A program made the position numbers and the translations under genes. A DNA stretch of 64,000 nt, from contig NZ_BMVW01000001.1 in the NCBI RefSeq assembly GCF_014650915.1, positions 1,116,001 through 1,180,000 of the forward strand, written 5' to 3'. Origin of the DNA: Streptomyces poonensis. GTDB lineage: Bacteria > Actinomycetota > Actinomycetes > Streptomycetales > Streptomycetaceae. The notes under the pieces are model-generated. The model made no database searches. It saw only the letters and a program-made list of their open reading frames with translations, and was not told the origin of the DNA. Every line of letters begins with the position of its first letter. Positions within the stretch are counted from its first letter, which is position 1. Below, piece after piece: positions 32,858 to 40,485 of the stretch.

Positions 32858-34413
32858 GCTCCGGCCTCCACCTTCGTGGTCTCCGTGGTCGTCCGAGGTG
32901 CTGCCGCCGGTGCCCGCAGCACCTCGTACTCGGCGAGGTTCACGCGGCGCGTCGCGCTGCGGAACTCCGCGGTCGTGCCGGGCCAGACGGTCGTGTTGCG
33001 GCCGCTGGCGTCCAGGTACCAGCTCGTGCAGCCGCCGGTGCTCCACACGGTGCGCTCCATGCGCTCCTGCACCCTGCGGTTCCAGCCCGCGACCGCGCCG
33101 GGCCGGGCGTCGAGGGCCGCGCGTCCGCCCAGCTCGTCCAGCTGCCGCAGGTAGTCGGCCATGTAGTTCAGCTGGGACTCGATCATCAGGATCATGCTGG
33201 AGTTCCCCAGGCCCGTGTTGGGGCCGATGATCGTCATCCAGTTGGGGAACCCGGCCGCGGACGCGCCCCGCAGCGCCTCCATGCCGTCCTTCCACGCCTC
33301 GGCGAGGGTGTGCCCGTCCGCGCCGACGACGCGTTCGGCGATGGGCATGTCGGTGACGTGGAAGCCGGTGCCGAAGACGATCGCGTCGACCTCGGCGCGC
33401 GTCCCGTCGGCGGCGACGACGGTGGAGCCCTCGACCCGGGCGAGCCCGGAGGCCACGACATCCACATTGGGCCGGGTGAGCGCCGGGTAGTACGTGTTCG
33501 ACAGCAGGATGCGCTTGCAGCCGATGCGGTAGTCGGGGGTGAGCTTCGCGCGCAGGGCCGGGTCCTTGACGGCGCGGGCCATGTTCCGCCGAGCCAGCTT
33601 CTCCACCAGCCCGAGCTCCTGCGGGTGCTTGGTGAACGCCTGCACCTGCAACTCCCGGATGCCCCACAGCAGCCCGCGGCGGGCCTTCGCCGTGAAGGGC
33701 AGCTGCCGGTGCAGCCACCGTTCGGCGCCGCTGATGGGCCGGTCGACGCGGGGCATCACCCAGGGCGGGGTGCGCTGGAACAGGGTCAGCCGGCCGACCT
33801 CGGGCTGGATCTCCGGCACGATCTGAATGGCGGACGCACCCGTACCGACCATCGCGACCCGCTTGCCGCGCAGGTCGTAGTCGTGGTCCCAGCGGGCGGA
33901 ATGGAAGACCTTGCCGGGAAAGGAGTCGAGCCCCGGGATCTCCGGGACCTTCGGGTCGGACAGCGGCCCGGCGGCGGACACGACGACATCGGCGGACAGC
34001 CGCCCGGAGGCGGTCTCGATGTCCCAGCACAGCCGCTCGGCGTCCCAGGTCATCAGCTTGACCTCGGAGTCGAAGCGGATGTGCGGCCGCAGCCGGAAGA
34101 CGTCGGCCACGTGCTCCAGGTAGGCGCGGATGTGCCGCTGCCCGGAGAAGGTGCGTGGCCAGTCGGGGTTGGGCGCGAAGGAGAACGAGTACAGATGGGA
34201 CGGCACGTCACAGGCGCACCCGGGATAGCTGTTGTCCCGCCAGGTCCCGCCGACGGAGTCCGCCCGCTCCAGGACGACGAAGTCGGTGATGCCCTCGCGC
34301 CGCAGCCGTACGGCGGCACCCAGCCCGCCGAACCCGGACCCGACCACGGCGACGCGTACGTGCTCGGTGCTCGACTCCCGCCCGGCCCCCGGCCCTCGCT
34401 CATGCTCGGCCAT
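32854..34413 (-). CDS. Flavin-containing Baeyer-Villiger-type monooxygenase
   Basis: A 519-residue FAD/NADPH monooxygenase. The FAD site is VGSGFGGLG (about 24-32) and the NADPH site VGTGASA. Between them lies the BVMO fingerprint F-x-G-x-x-x-H-x-x-x-W as FPGKVFHSARW. The conserved GTGFH and FGTGFHVTD segments are present. The enzyme should insert oxygen next to a ketone, giving an ester or lactone. It is the first gene of the operon, and its stop overlaps the hydrolase start (ATGA). The promoter region holds an 18-bp palindrome shared with a divergent MerR gene. Similar cassettes degrade steroids, terpenoids or long-chain ketones; which applies here cannot be read from the sequence. Confidence 0.93.
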   Translation of the reverse strand: MAEHERGPGAGRESSTEHVRVAVVGSGFGGLGAAVRLRREGITDFVVLERADSVGGTWRDNSYPGCACDVPSHLYSFSFAPNPDWPRTFSGQRHIRAYLEHVADVFRLRPHIRFDSEVKLMTWDAERLCWDIETASGRLSADVVVSAAGPLSDPKVPEIPGLDSFPGKVFHSARWDHDYDLRGKRVAMVGTGASAIQIVPEIQPEVGRLTLFQRTPPWVMPRVDRPISGAERWLHRQLPFTAKARRGLLWGIRELQVQAFTKHPQELGLVEKLARRNMARAVKDPALRAKLTPDYRIGCKRILLSNTYYPALTRPNVDVVASGLARVEGSTVVAADGTRAEVDAIVFGTGFHVTDMPIAERVVGADGHTLAEAWKDGMEALRGASAAGFPNWMTIIGPNTGLGNSSMILMIESQLNYMADYLRQLDELGGRAALDARPGAVAGWNRRVQERMERTVWSTGGCTSWYLDASGRNTTVWPGTTAEFRSATRRVNLAEYEVLRAPAAAPRTTTETTKVEAGA

Positions 34414-34450
34414 CCGACGCCTCCCTGGTCTCGTACGACTGCGCGAACCA

Positions 34451-34468
34451 TGCCAGTGAACACTGGCA
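34451..34468. promoter_or_regulatory. Palindrome in the monooxygenase / MerR divergent region
   Basis: TGCCAGTG-AA-CACTGGCA, a perfect 8+2+8 palindrome 38 nt upstream of the monooxygenase start. It is a candidate operator, probably for the divergent MerR-type protein or an unlinked TetR-type regulator. Confidence 0.55.
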
Positions 34469-34605
34469 CTGTTGGGAGGGTAGAACAGCGCCGTACTGAT
34501 GGGTAGGGGTCGGAACGAAGGAAGTTACCGTCGGTACGGTCAGGGCCCTCATGAGCGGAAGGGCTCTCCGGGAGACACGGAAGGGATGCCGCCGCGCGCA
34601 CCGCA

Positions 34606-34611
34606 TAGGCT
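34606..34611 (+). promoter_or_regulatory. -10-like hexamer of the merR gene
   Basis: TAGGCT lies 6 nt before GTG 34618, with no ribosome site between. This fits a leaderless message. Confidence 0.4.
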
Positions 34612-34617
34612 GCCGAC

Positions 34618-35316
34618 GTGGCTACGGAACCGGAAGCGGGAGAACACCGCGGTCGACGCGAGTACCGCATGGAGGAGCTGGCCGAGAAGGCCGGCATCAC
34701 GGTGCGCACCCTGCGCTTCTACCGTGAGCGCAAGCTGATTCCGCCGCCCCGCCGCGAGGGCCGTATCGCCTGGTACGACGACACCCACCTGTCCCGTCTG
34801 CGCACGATCTCCGCCCTGCTGGAGCGTGGCCACACCCTGAACGGCATCGCGGAACTGGCCGAGGCCTTCGACCACGGCCGCGACGTCGGCGAACTGCTCG
34901 GCCTCGGCGCCCCCACGGAGGAGACGCCGGTACGCCTGTCCCCCGAGGACCTCGCCGACGTCTTCGGCGGCCAGGCCACCCCGGAGAACCTTTCCTCGGC
35001 CATGGACCTCGGCTACCTCGCCACGGACGGCACCGAGATCGTCCACATCAGCCGCCGACTGCTCGACACCTCGGCGGCCCTGGTCCGCGAAGGCATCCCG
35101 CTCGCGGACATCCTGGCGACGGGCCACCGCGTCCGCGTCCACGCCGAGGCCCTGGCCGGACTCTTCACCGACCTCGTACTGGCCCAGGGCGACCGCACCC
35201 CCGAGGACCTGGAGCGGCTGCGGCCACTGGCGAAGAGCGTGGTGGAGGCGGAGCTGTCGATGGCTCTGGACCGGCGGCTGCGGGCACTGGAGGACGAGGA
35301 GTCGCGCGGCGAGTAG
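34618..35316 (+). CDS. MerR-family transcriptional regulator
   Basis: A 232-residue MerR regulator. The N-terminal winged helix (about 15-85) reads YRMEELAEKAGITVRTLRFY followed by RERKLIPPPRREGRIAWYDDTHLSRL. The dimerisation helix is short, and the C-terminal 130 residues form a helical domain without metal-binding cysteines, so an organic ligand is likely. The divergent orientation and shared palindrome suggest it governs the monooxygenase-hydrolase-SDR operon. GTG 34618 is supported by a -10 element 6 nt upstream. Confidence 0.88.
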   Translation: MATEPEAGEHRGRREYRMEELAEKAGITVRTLRFYRERKLIPPPRREGRIAWYDDTHLSRLRTISALLERGHTLNGIAELAEAFDHGRDVGELLGLGAPTEETPVRLSPEDLADVFGGQATPENLSSAMDLGYLATDGTEIVHISRRLLDTSAALVREGIPLADILATGHRVRVHAEALAGLFTDLVLAQGDRTPEDLERLRPLAKSVVEAELSMALDRRLRALEDEESRGE

Positions 35317-35344
35317 CGGGGCGCCCGGTACCGCGTGCAGGCGA

Positions 35345-35605
35345 TCAGCCGTCTGCGGCGCCGGCCGACTGCCGCGGCACGAACGACCCACGCGCCGGAA
35401 CGGTGACCACCTTCCCGCGGTCCCGCAGGATGGCCAGCGCCCGCCGCACGGTCTGCGAACCGACGCCGTACTCCTGCGCGATCGTCATTTCACCGGGCAG
35501 CCGCGTTCCCGGCGGCCAGGCACCGTTCTCGATCTTCGCTGCGAGCAGATCGGCGAGTTGTTCGTAGTGGTAGGCGGGGTTGGTCGGGTCGATGCCGTTG
35601 CTCAT
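35345..35605 (-). CDS. Small GntR-type winged-helix protein without effector domain
   Basis: An 86-residue protein consisting only of a GntR winged helix: YHYEQLADLLAAKIENGAWP, LPGEMTIAQEYGVGSQTVRR, and a wing ending in PARGSFV. The ligand-binding domain typical of HutC or YtrA members is absent, so it may act as a stand-alone DNA-binding protein. Such minimal GntR proteins are common in streptomycetes. ATG 35605 starts the domain; an upstream extension to 35668 lacks a ribosome site. It converges with merR (28 nt apart). Confidence 0.85.
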   Translation of the reverse strand: MSNGIDPTNPAYHYEQLADLLAAKIENGAWPPGTRLPGEMTIAQEYGVGSQTVRRALAILRDRGKVVTVPARGSFVPRQSAGAADG

Positions 35606-35766
35606 AGGGCGTGACCGTACGCGGTCGACCCCGATCACGCACCGCCGACATCGGGCGAAGTCGGTCAACCGCTACCGCCCGCTGTCGACCACGGTTAGCT
35701 TCGTCACAAGGCGCCCCGGCGATGCGGGCAGGCATCCCGGGGCCGGCCGACTACTGAGGAGTCGAC

Positions 35767-35991
35767 GTGAGCGAGCGTACTGTCGTCCGGTACGAGGGCG
35801 GCGCCATCCACGTATCCGAGCCGGACCCGACCGAGGAACTGCTCATCACCAACGCCCGGCTGGTCGCGGGGCACGCGGCCCCGTTGCTGGACGCCGACAG
35901 GATGACCCGCCGCGAGGCACGGTTCACGGCACTGGAACTGGTGCGGTGCGTACGCGACCTGCTCGTGATCGTCGGCCACACGCGCGACTGA
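35767..35991 (+). CDS. Small protein of unknown function
   Basis: A 74-residue protein, MSERTVVRYEGGAIHVSEPD ... ARFTALELVRCVRDLLVIVG. It was not recognised. The N-terminal half is beta-like and acidic, the C-terminal third a hydrophobic helix with one Cys. GTG 35767 has GAGGAG 5 nt upstream, a strong ribosome site that supports a real gene. It is divergent from the small GntR gene, and the pairing suggests a link, for instance as target or partner. Confidence 0.65.
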   Translation: MSERTVVRYEGGAIHVSEPDPTEELLITNARLVAGHAAPLLDADRMTRREARFTALELVRCVRDLLVIVGHTRD

Positions 35992-36034
35992 TCTCCCAGC
36001 GCACGCAGGAGCGCTCCGGTAACGGCCCTCGGTC

Positions 36035-36838
36035 CTACAGGTCGTACACGACCGTCACGGGCGCGTGGTCCGACCAGCGCTCCGCGTGTGTGGCCGCCCG
36101 CTCGACGTATCCCTTGACCGCCCGTGCGGCCAGACCAGGCGTCGAGACATGGAGGTCGATCCTCCATCCCGAATCGTTGTCGAAGGCACGCCCCCGGTAC
36201 GACCACCACGAGTACGGCCCCTCGACGTCCGGGTGCAGTGCCCGTACGACGTCGACGTAACCACCCTCCGCCGGATCGAGGACGCGGCTCAGCCACTCCC
36301 GCTCCTCCGGCAGGAACCCGGAGTTCTTCTGGTTCGCGCGCCAGTTCTTCAGGTCGGCCTGCTGGTGGGCGATGTTCCAGTCGCCGCAGACCACGACCTC
36401 GCGGCCGTCGGCGGCCGCACGCTCACGCAGTTCCTTCAGGTAGGCGAGGAACTCGTCCATGAAGCGGACCTTCTCGTCCTGCCGCTCGGTGCCGACCTCG
36501 CCGGAGGGGAGGTAGAGGCTGGCGACGGTGACACCGGGGAGGTCGGCCTCCACGTACCGGCCGCTCGCGTCGAACTCGGTCGAGCCGAAGCCGACCCGCA
36601 CACGGTCGGGCTCGCGGCGCGTGTACAGGGACACCCCCGCCCGGCCCTTGGCCGCCGCGGGCGCGTGCAGGACGTGCCAGCCCTCCGGCTCCCTGACCTC
36701 CGCCGGCAGCTGCTGCGGCTCGGCGCGCACCTCCTGCAGACACAGGACGTCGGCCGAGGTCCCCGCGAGCCACTCCACGAAGCCCTTCTTCGCGGCGGCG
36801 CGGAGTCCATTGACATTGACAGAGGTAACAGTGAGCAC
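36035..36838 (-). CDS. xth: Exodeoxyribonuclease III
   Basis: A 267-residue ExoIII/AP-endonuclease. Metal and catalytic motifs are NVNGLRAA, LQEVRAEP (Glu), VVCGDWNIAHQQADLKNW (Asp-x-Asn), IDLHVSTPGL and SDHAPVTV (Asp-His). It cleaves abasic sites and trims 3' ends in base-excision repair. The start is GTG 36838, since TATCGT lies 6 nt upstream on the same strand and the fold begins at LTVTSVNVNG; seven more upstream residues are possible but would be outside the fold. Confidence 0.93.
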   Translation of the reverse strand: MLTVTSVNVNGLRAAAKKGFVEWLAGTSADVLCLQEVRAEPQQLPAEVREPEGWHVLHAPAAAKGRAGVSLYTRREPDRVRVGFGSTEFDASGRYVEADLPGVTVASLYLPSGEVGTERQDEKVRFMDEFLAYLKELRERAAADGREVVVCGDWNIAHQQADLKNWRANQKNSGFLPEEREWLSRVLDPAEGGYVDVVRALHPDVEGPYSWWSYRGRAFDNDSGWRIDLHVSTPGLAARAVKGYVERAATHAERWSDHAPVTVVYDL

Positions 36839-36844
36839 ACCGGA

Positions 36845-36850
36845 ACGATA
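36845..36850 (-). promoter_or_regulatory. -10-like hexamer of the exonuclease III gene
   Basis: TATCGT on the minus strand, 6 nt before GTG 36838. This fits a leaderless message. The divergent acetyltransferase promoter (TATACG at 36889-36894) lies within 50 bp. Confidence 0.4.
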
Positions 36851-36903
36851 CCGGCACAATGGACTGTCCCCTCGTGTGTTTGAGTGAATATACGGTGTGC
36901 AGC

Positions 36904-37386
36904 ATGGATATACGCCGGGTCTCCTATGACCACCCCGACGCCCGCAAGCTCGACGACCAGGTCCAGGCCGAGTACGCCGTCCGCTACGGCGACGACGGTG
37001 ACGCCACGCCCATGGCCGCGTCGGACTTCGAACCGCCGAACGGCATCTACCTGCTCGTCTACGACGAGAACGGGGTCCCGGTCGCCTCGGGCGGCTGGCG
37101 CGCCCAGGACGCCAACGACGAGGGCAACCGGGACGGCGACGCCGAGCTGAAGCGGATGTACGTGGTGGAGGAGATGCGCGGCCGGGGTCTCGCCCGCCGC
37201 GTCCTGGCGGCGCTGGAGGACGATGCCCGCGCGGCCGGCCGGGTCCGCATGGTCCTGGAGACGGGCACCAAGCAGCCGGAGGCCATAGCCCTGTACATCT
37301 CCAGCGGCTACGAGCCGTGCGAGAAGTTCGGCTACTACCGCTTCCACGACTCGAGCCTGTGCTACGCGAAGCAGCTGCAGGCGTAA
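36904..37386 (+). CDS. GNAT-family N-acetyltransferase
   Basis: A 160-residue GNAT enzyme. The acetyl-CoA motif A is seen in ELKRMYVVEEMRGRGLARRVLAALE (Q/R-x-x-G-x-G/A form RGRGLA), followed by ALYISSGYEPCEKFGYYRFH, the motif B Tyr region. The substrate is unknown. ATG 36904 is preceded by TATACG at 36889-36894, so the leader is at most a few nucleotides. It is divergent from exonuclease III. Confidence 0.9.
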   Translation: MDIRRVSYDHPDARKLDDQVQAEYAVRYGDDGDATPMAASDFEPPNGIYLLVYDENGVPVASGGWRAQDANDEGNRDGDAELKRMYVVEEMRGRGLARRVLAALEDDARAAGRVRMVLETGTKQPEAIALYISSGYEPCEKFGYYRFHDSSLCYAKQLQA

Positions 37387-37416
37387 TCCGTGGGCCTGCC
37401 GTAGGTCAGCCGTAGG

Positions 37417-37468
37417 CCTGCGGGCGTGAGGGCGCCGGGAGTCCCGGGCGCCGCCTCACGCCCGCAGG
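37417..37468. terminator. Bidirectional terminator
   Basis: CCTGCGGGCGTGAGG and its exact complement, 15 bp, with a further GC-rich inner hairpin. Its right arm covers the last codons of the convergent response regulator gene. Confidence 0.85.
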
Positions 37469-38223
37469 TACGCCAGCACCGCCAGCACCCTGCGGTGCAC
37501 GTCGTCGGCCGGAGGCAGGTCCAGCTTGGTGAGGATGCTGCCGATGTGCTTGCCGACGGCGGCCTCGGACACCACCAGGTGGCGCGCTATCGCGCCGTTC
37601 GACCTGCCCTCCGCGACCAGCGCCAGCACCTCCCGTTCGCGCGGGGTGAGCCGCTCCAGCGGATCGCGGCGCCTGCGCAGCAGCTGCCGTACGACCTCCG
37701 GGTCGACGACCGTGCCGCCGGCCGCTACCTCCCCCAGCGCGTCCACGAACTGCTCGACCTGGCCCACCCGGTCCTTCAGCAGATACCCGACGCCCGTTCC
37801 GTCGCCGGAGTCCAGCAGTTCGGACGCGTAGGCGCGCTGCACGTACTGGCTGAGGACCAGCACCGGCAGCGCGGGCCGCTCCGCGCGCAGCCGTACCGCC
37901 GCGTGCAGTCCCTCGTCCTGGAAGCCGGGCGGCATCCGTACGTCCGTCACCACGATGTCGGGCCCGTGCTCGGCGACGGCGGCGAGCAGCGCGGGCGCGT
38001 CGCCGACGGCCGCCACCACCTCGTGCCCGAACCGGGTGAGCAGACCGACGAGGCCGTCCCGCAGCAGCACGCTGTCCTCGGCCAGGACTATGCGGAGCGA
38101 TCGGACACCGCGCTCGCCCCGCCCGACGTCCTCGCCGCGCCCGACTTCCTCGGCTCCCCCGACTCCCTCGGCCCGCTCGGCTCCCTCGGCCCTCTCGGCC
38201 CGCTCAACTCGGTCAGCTCGCAC
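37456..38223 (-). CDS. NarL/DesR-type response regulator (start uncertain)
   Basis: A response regulator whose conserved part begins [20 protein letters not shown]. The phospho-acceptor Asp is in VVTDVRMP, Lys in LLKDRVG, and the C-terminal LuxR-type HTH reads [20 protein letters not shown]. No ATG, GTG or TTG lies in frame near residue 1 of the receiver. The nearest is GTG 38223, which adds about 45 residues of Ala-Glu-Arg/Gly repeats and overlaps the kinase gene by 136 nt. The natural start may be non-standard (the codons around 38090 are CTC CGC ATA GTC CTG). It is the partner of the upstream kinase. Confidence 0.85.
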   Translation of the reverse strand: MRADRVERAERAEGAERAEGVGGAEEVGRGEDVGRGERGVRSLRIVLAEDSVLLRDGLVGLLTRFGHEVVAAVGDAPALLAAVAEHGPDIVVTDVRMPPGFQDEGLHAAVRLRAERPALPVLVLSQYVQRAYASELLDSGDGTGVGYLLKDRVGQVEQFVDALGEVAAGGTVVDPEVVRQLLRRRRDPLERLTPREREVLALVAEGRSNGAIARHLVVSEAAVGKHIGSILTKLDLPPADDVHRRVLAVLAYLRA

Positions 38224-39557
38224 GGGATCTCCACACGCAACAGGGTCGGTCCGCCCGGCGGGCTGGACAGGGAAAGTCTGCCATCGAGGACCGACACCCG
38301 GTCCGCGAGACCGGTCAGCCCGCTGCCGCCGTCCGGGTCCGCGCCGCCGCGCCCGTCGTCGCGCACGGCGAGGATCAGCCTCCCCGTGCCGGGCTCCCCG
38401 CCTGGTCCCCCTCCTGGTCTCCCTCCTGATCCCCCGTCTGTTCCGCCGTCGTAGCCTCCGCGCACCTCCGCGCGGCTCGCCCCGCTGTGCTTGGCGATGT
38501 TGGCGAGCGCCTCGCAGACCACGAAGTACGCGGCCGTCTCCACCGACTGGGGCAGCCGTCCGGGCAGGTGCAGGTCGACGTCGACGGGGACGGTGCTGCG
38601 GTCGGCCGCGTCGGCGACGGCCGCCGCGAGTCCGTAGTCCGCGAGCACCTTGGGATGGATGCCGTGGATCAGCTCGCGCAGTTCGGCGAGGGCCCGGCCG
38701 GCCTCGTCGTGCGCCTTGGCGAGCTGGTCGGCGAGTGGTCCGGGCGGGACGTCGAGGCGGGCCAGGCCCAGCGTCATCGTCAGGGCGACCAGGCGTTGTT
38801 GCGCGCCGTCGTGCAGGTCGCGCTCGATGCGGCGCCGTTCCGCCTCGAAGGCGTCGACCAACCGGACACGGGACCGCGTGAGTTCGACGAGCCTGGCGTC
38901 GAGCTCGCCCTCGCGCGGGGCGATCAGCAGCCGGGTCAGCCCGGCCCGGGCGCCGGCCGCGACGCCGAGGACGTACGCGCCGACGGCCAGCAGGAGCACG
39001 CCCAGTACGGCGACTCCGCAGGCCGCCGGCCAGCCGGTGACCGTCCACTGCTTGAGCACCTTCGCCTCCCGGCCGTCGCCCACCGTCGCCAGCAGCAGCG
39101 GAGTGGCCGTCATCGACGCCGGGAAGAGCAGGGCGACCGTGACGACGAGGGCCTCGGCCGGCCACAACAGGACCGCGAACAGCAGAGTGTGGCCCAGCTC
39201 ACGCCAGGTCAGGCGCTCCCGGACACGGGTGACGTACCAGCTCCACGGGCCCGGCCGGGCGGGCACGGCATGCGCGCCGGGTGCCGGGTCGCGGTCGACC
39301 AGCCGCAGCCTGCGCCGTTCGACCGCGGCCACGGGCAGGCCGACGAGGACCGTGGCGGCGAGGAGGGGAAGGCCGACCAGGACGATGGCCAGCACGCCGC
39401 CGACCGCCACCGTGGTCACGAGGGCCACCAGGACGGTCACACCGGCCACCACGCCCGTGAGCAGGTAGGCGGCGGCGCGCCAGGGCCACGCCGACAGCAG
39501 GAAGCCGGGCCGGGACATGGCCTGCCACACATGGGAGGGCGTGCTGCGAGGGTGCAT
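38088..39557 (-). CDS. Sensor histidine kinase (DesK-like, HisKA_3)
   Basis: A 489-residue membrane kinase. Four hydrophobic segments occur in a sensor region (about 20-190). The HisKA_3 domain has [12 protein letters not shown] (phospho-acceptor His about 249), and the HATPase_c domain has [14 protein letters not shown] and [13 protein letters not shown] Gly-rich loop interrupts the ATPase domain (about 370-390). The family normally ends near RVEIPCEL; here a repetitive Gly-Pro-Arg-Glu-Ser tail of about 40 residues follows, read from DNA that also encodes the regulator leader in another frame. ATG 39557 has TACGGT 7 nt upstream. It diverges from an ABC exporter, a classic arrangement for antimicrobial-peptide sensing. 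Confidence 0.9.
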   Translation of the reverse strand: MHPRSTPSHVWQAMSRPGFLLSAWPWRAAAYLLTGVVAGVTVLVALVTTVAVGGVLAIVLVGLPLLAATVLVGLPVAAVERRRLRLVDRDPAPGAHAVPARPGPWSWYVTRVRERLTWRELGHTLLFAVLLWPAEALVVTVALLFPASMTATPLLLATVGDGREAKVLKQWTVTGWPAACGVAVLGVLLLAVGAYVLGVAAGARAGLTRLLIAPREGELDARLVELTRSRVRLVDAFEAERRRIERDLHDGAQQRLVALTMTLGLARLDVPPGPLADQLAKAHDEAGRALAELRELIHGIHPKVLADYGLAAAVADAADRSTVPVDVDLHLPGRLPQSVETAAYFVVCEALANIAKHSGASRAEVRGGYDGGTDGGSGGRPGGGPGGEPGTGRLILAVRDDGRGGADPDGGSGLTGLADRVSVLDGRLSLSSPPGGPTLLRVEIPCELTELSGPRGPREPSGPRESGEPRKSGAARTSGGASAVSDRSA

Positions 39558-39564
39558 GACGATC

Positions 39565-39570
39565 ACCGTA
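39565..39570 (-). promoter_or_regulatory. -10-like hexamer of the second sensor kinase gene
   Basis: TACGGT on the minus strand, 7 nt before ATG 39557. This fits a leaderless message. Confidence 0.4.
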
Positions 39571-39747
39571 GAAGGGCCGCGCCCGCCGTGCCATCGGGCC
39601 AGGCACCGGCTGAGGGTATGGCTGGCCATACCCCCAGGTCTCGGTCCTGCCGCACTGCGCCGCACCGCCGTCACGCGGTTTCGTTGAGTCACTCCACCAC
39701 CAGTGCCGATCACCGGCGACGAGCAACGAGTGAGGACACGCGGCCAG

Positions 39748-40485
39748 ATGACCGACCATGCGATCCAACTGCAATCCGTGACTCGGCGGTACGGAACGGG
39801 CAGCGGCCTCGTGACCGCGCTCGACCACGTCTCACTGGCCTTCCCCGCAGGCACCTTCACCGCCGTCATGGGCCCCTCCGGCTCCGGCAAGTCCACCCTG
39901 CTGCAGTGCGCCGCCGGCCTCGACCGCCCCACCGGTGGCTCGGTGCGGATCGGCGGCACCGAGCTGACGGAGCTGAGCGAGCGGAAGCTGACCCTGCTGC
40001 GCCGCGAGCGCATCGGGTTCGTCTTCCAGGCGTTCAACCTGCTGCCGTCCCTGACCGCCGAGCAGAACGTGGCGCTCCCGCTGCGCCTGGCCGGCCGGCG
40101 CCCGAAGAAGGCCCGGGTCCGCGAGGTGCTGCGCCAGGTCGGCCTCGGCGAACGGGCCGGGCACCGCCCCTCCGAGCTGTCCGGCGGCCAGCAGCAGCGG
40201 GTCGCCCTGGCCCGCGCGCTGATCACCCGCCCCGAGGTCCTGTTCGGCGACGAGCCGACCGGCGCCCTCGACTCGCGGACCGGCCGCGAGGTGCTGTCCC
40301 TGCTGCGCGGCATGGTCGACGCCGACGGCCGGACGGTCGTCATGGTGACCCACGACCCGGTGGCCGCCTCCTACGCCGACCGCGTCGTCTTCCTGGTCGA
40401 CGGGCGCGTCCACGGCGAACTGGCCGGTGCCTCGGCCGACGCCATCGCCACCCGCATGACCGGACTGGAGGCCGTGCCGTGCTGA
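39748..40485 (+). CDS. ABC transporter ATPase (MacB/LolD-type exporter)
   Basis: A 245-residue ATPase. It has Walker A GPSGSGKST, Q-loop VFQAFNLLPSLTAEQNV, signature LSGGQQQRVALARAL and Walker B VLFGDEPTGALD, with switch His in VTHDP. The FNLLP/TGALD pattern is typical of the MacB/LolD/BceA group working with FtsX-type permeases. ATG 39748 starts just before the fold, with GTGAGGAC upstream; GTG 39730 is an alternative. It overlaps the permease gene by 7 nt and is divergent from the two-component system that probably induces it. Confidence 0.92.
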   Translation: MTDHAIQLQSVTRRYGTGSGLVTALDHVSLAFPAGTFTAVMGPSGSGKSTLLQCAAGLDRPTGGSVRIGGTELTELSERKLTLLRRERIGFVFQAFNLLPSLTAEQNVALPLRLAGRRPKKARVREVLRQVGLGERAGHRPSELSGGQQQRVALARALITRPEVLFGDEPTGALDSRTGREVLSLLRGMVDADGRTVVMVTHDPVAASYADRVVFLVDGRVHGELAGASADAIATRMTGLEAVPC

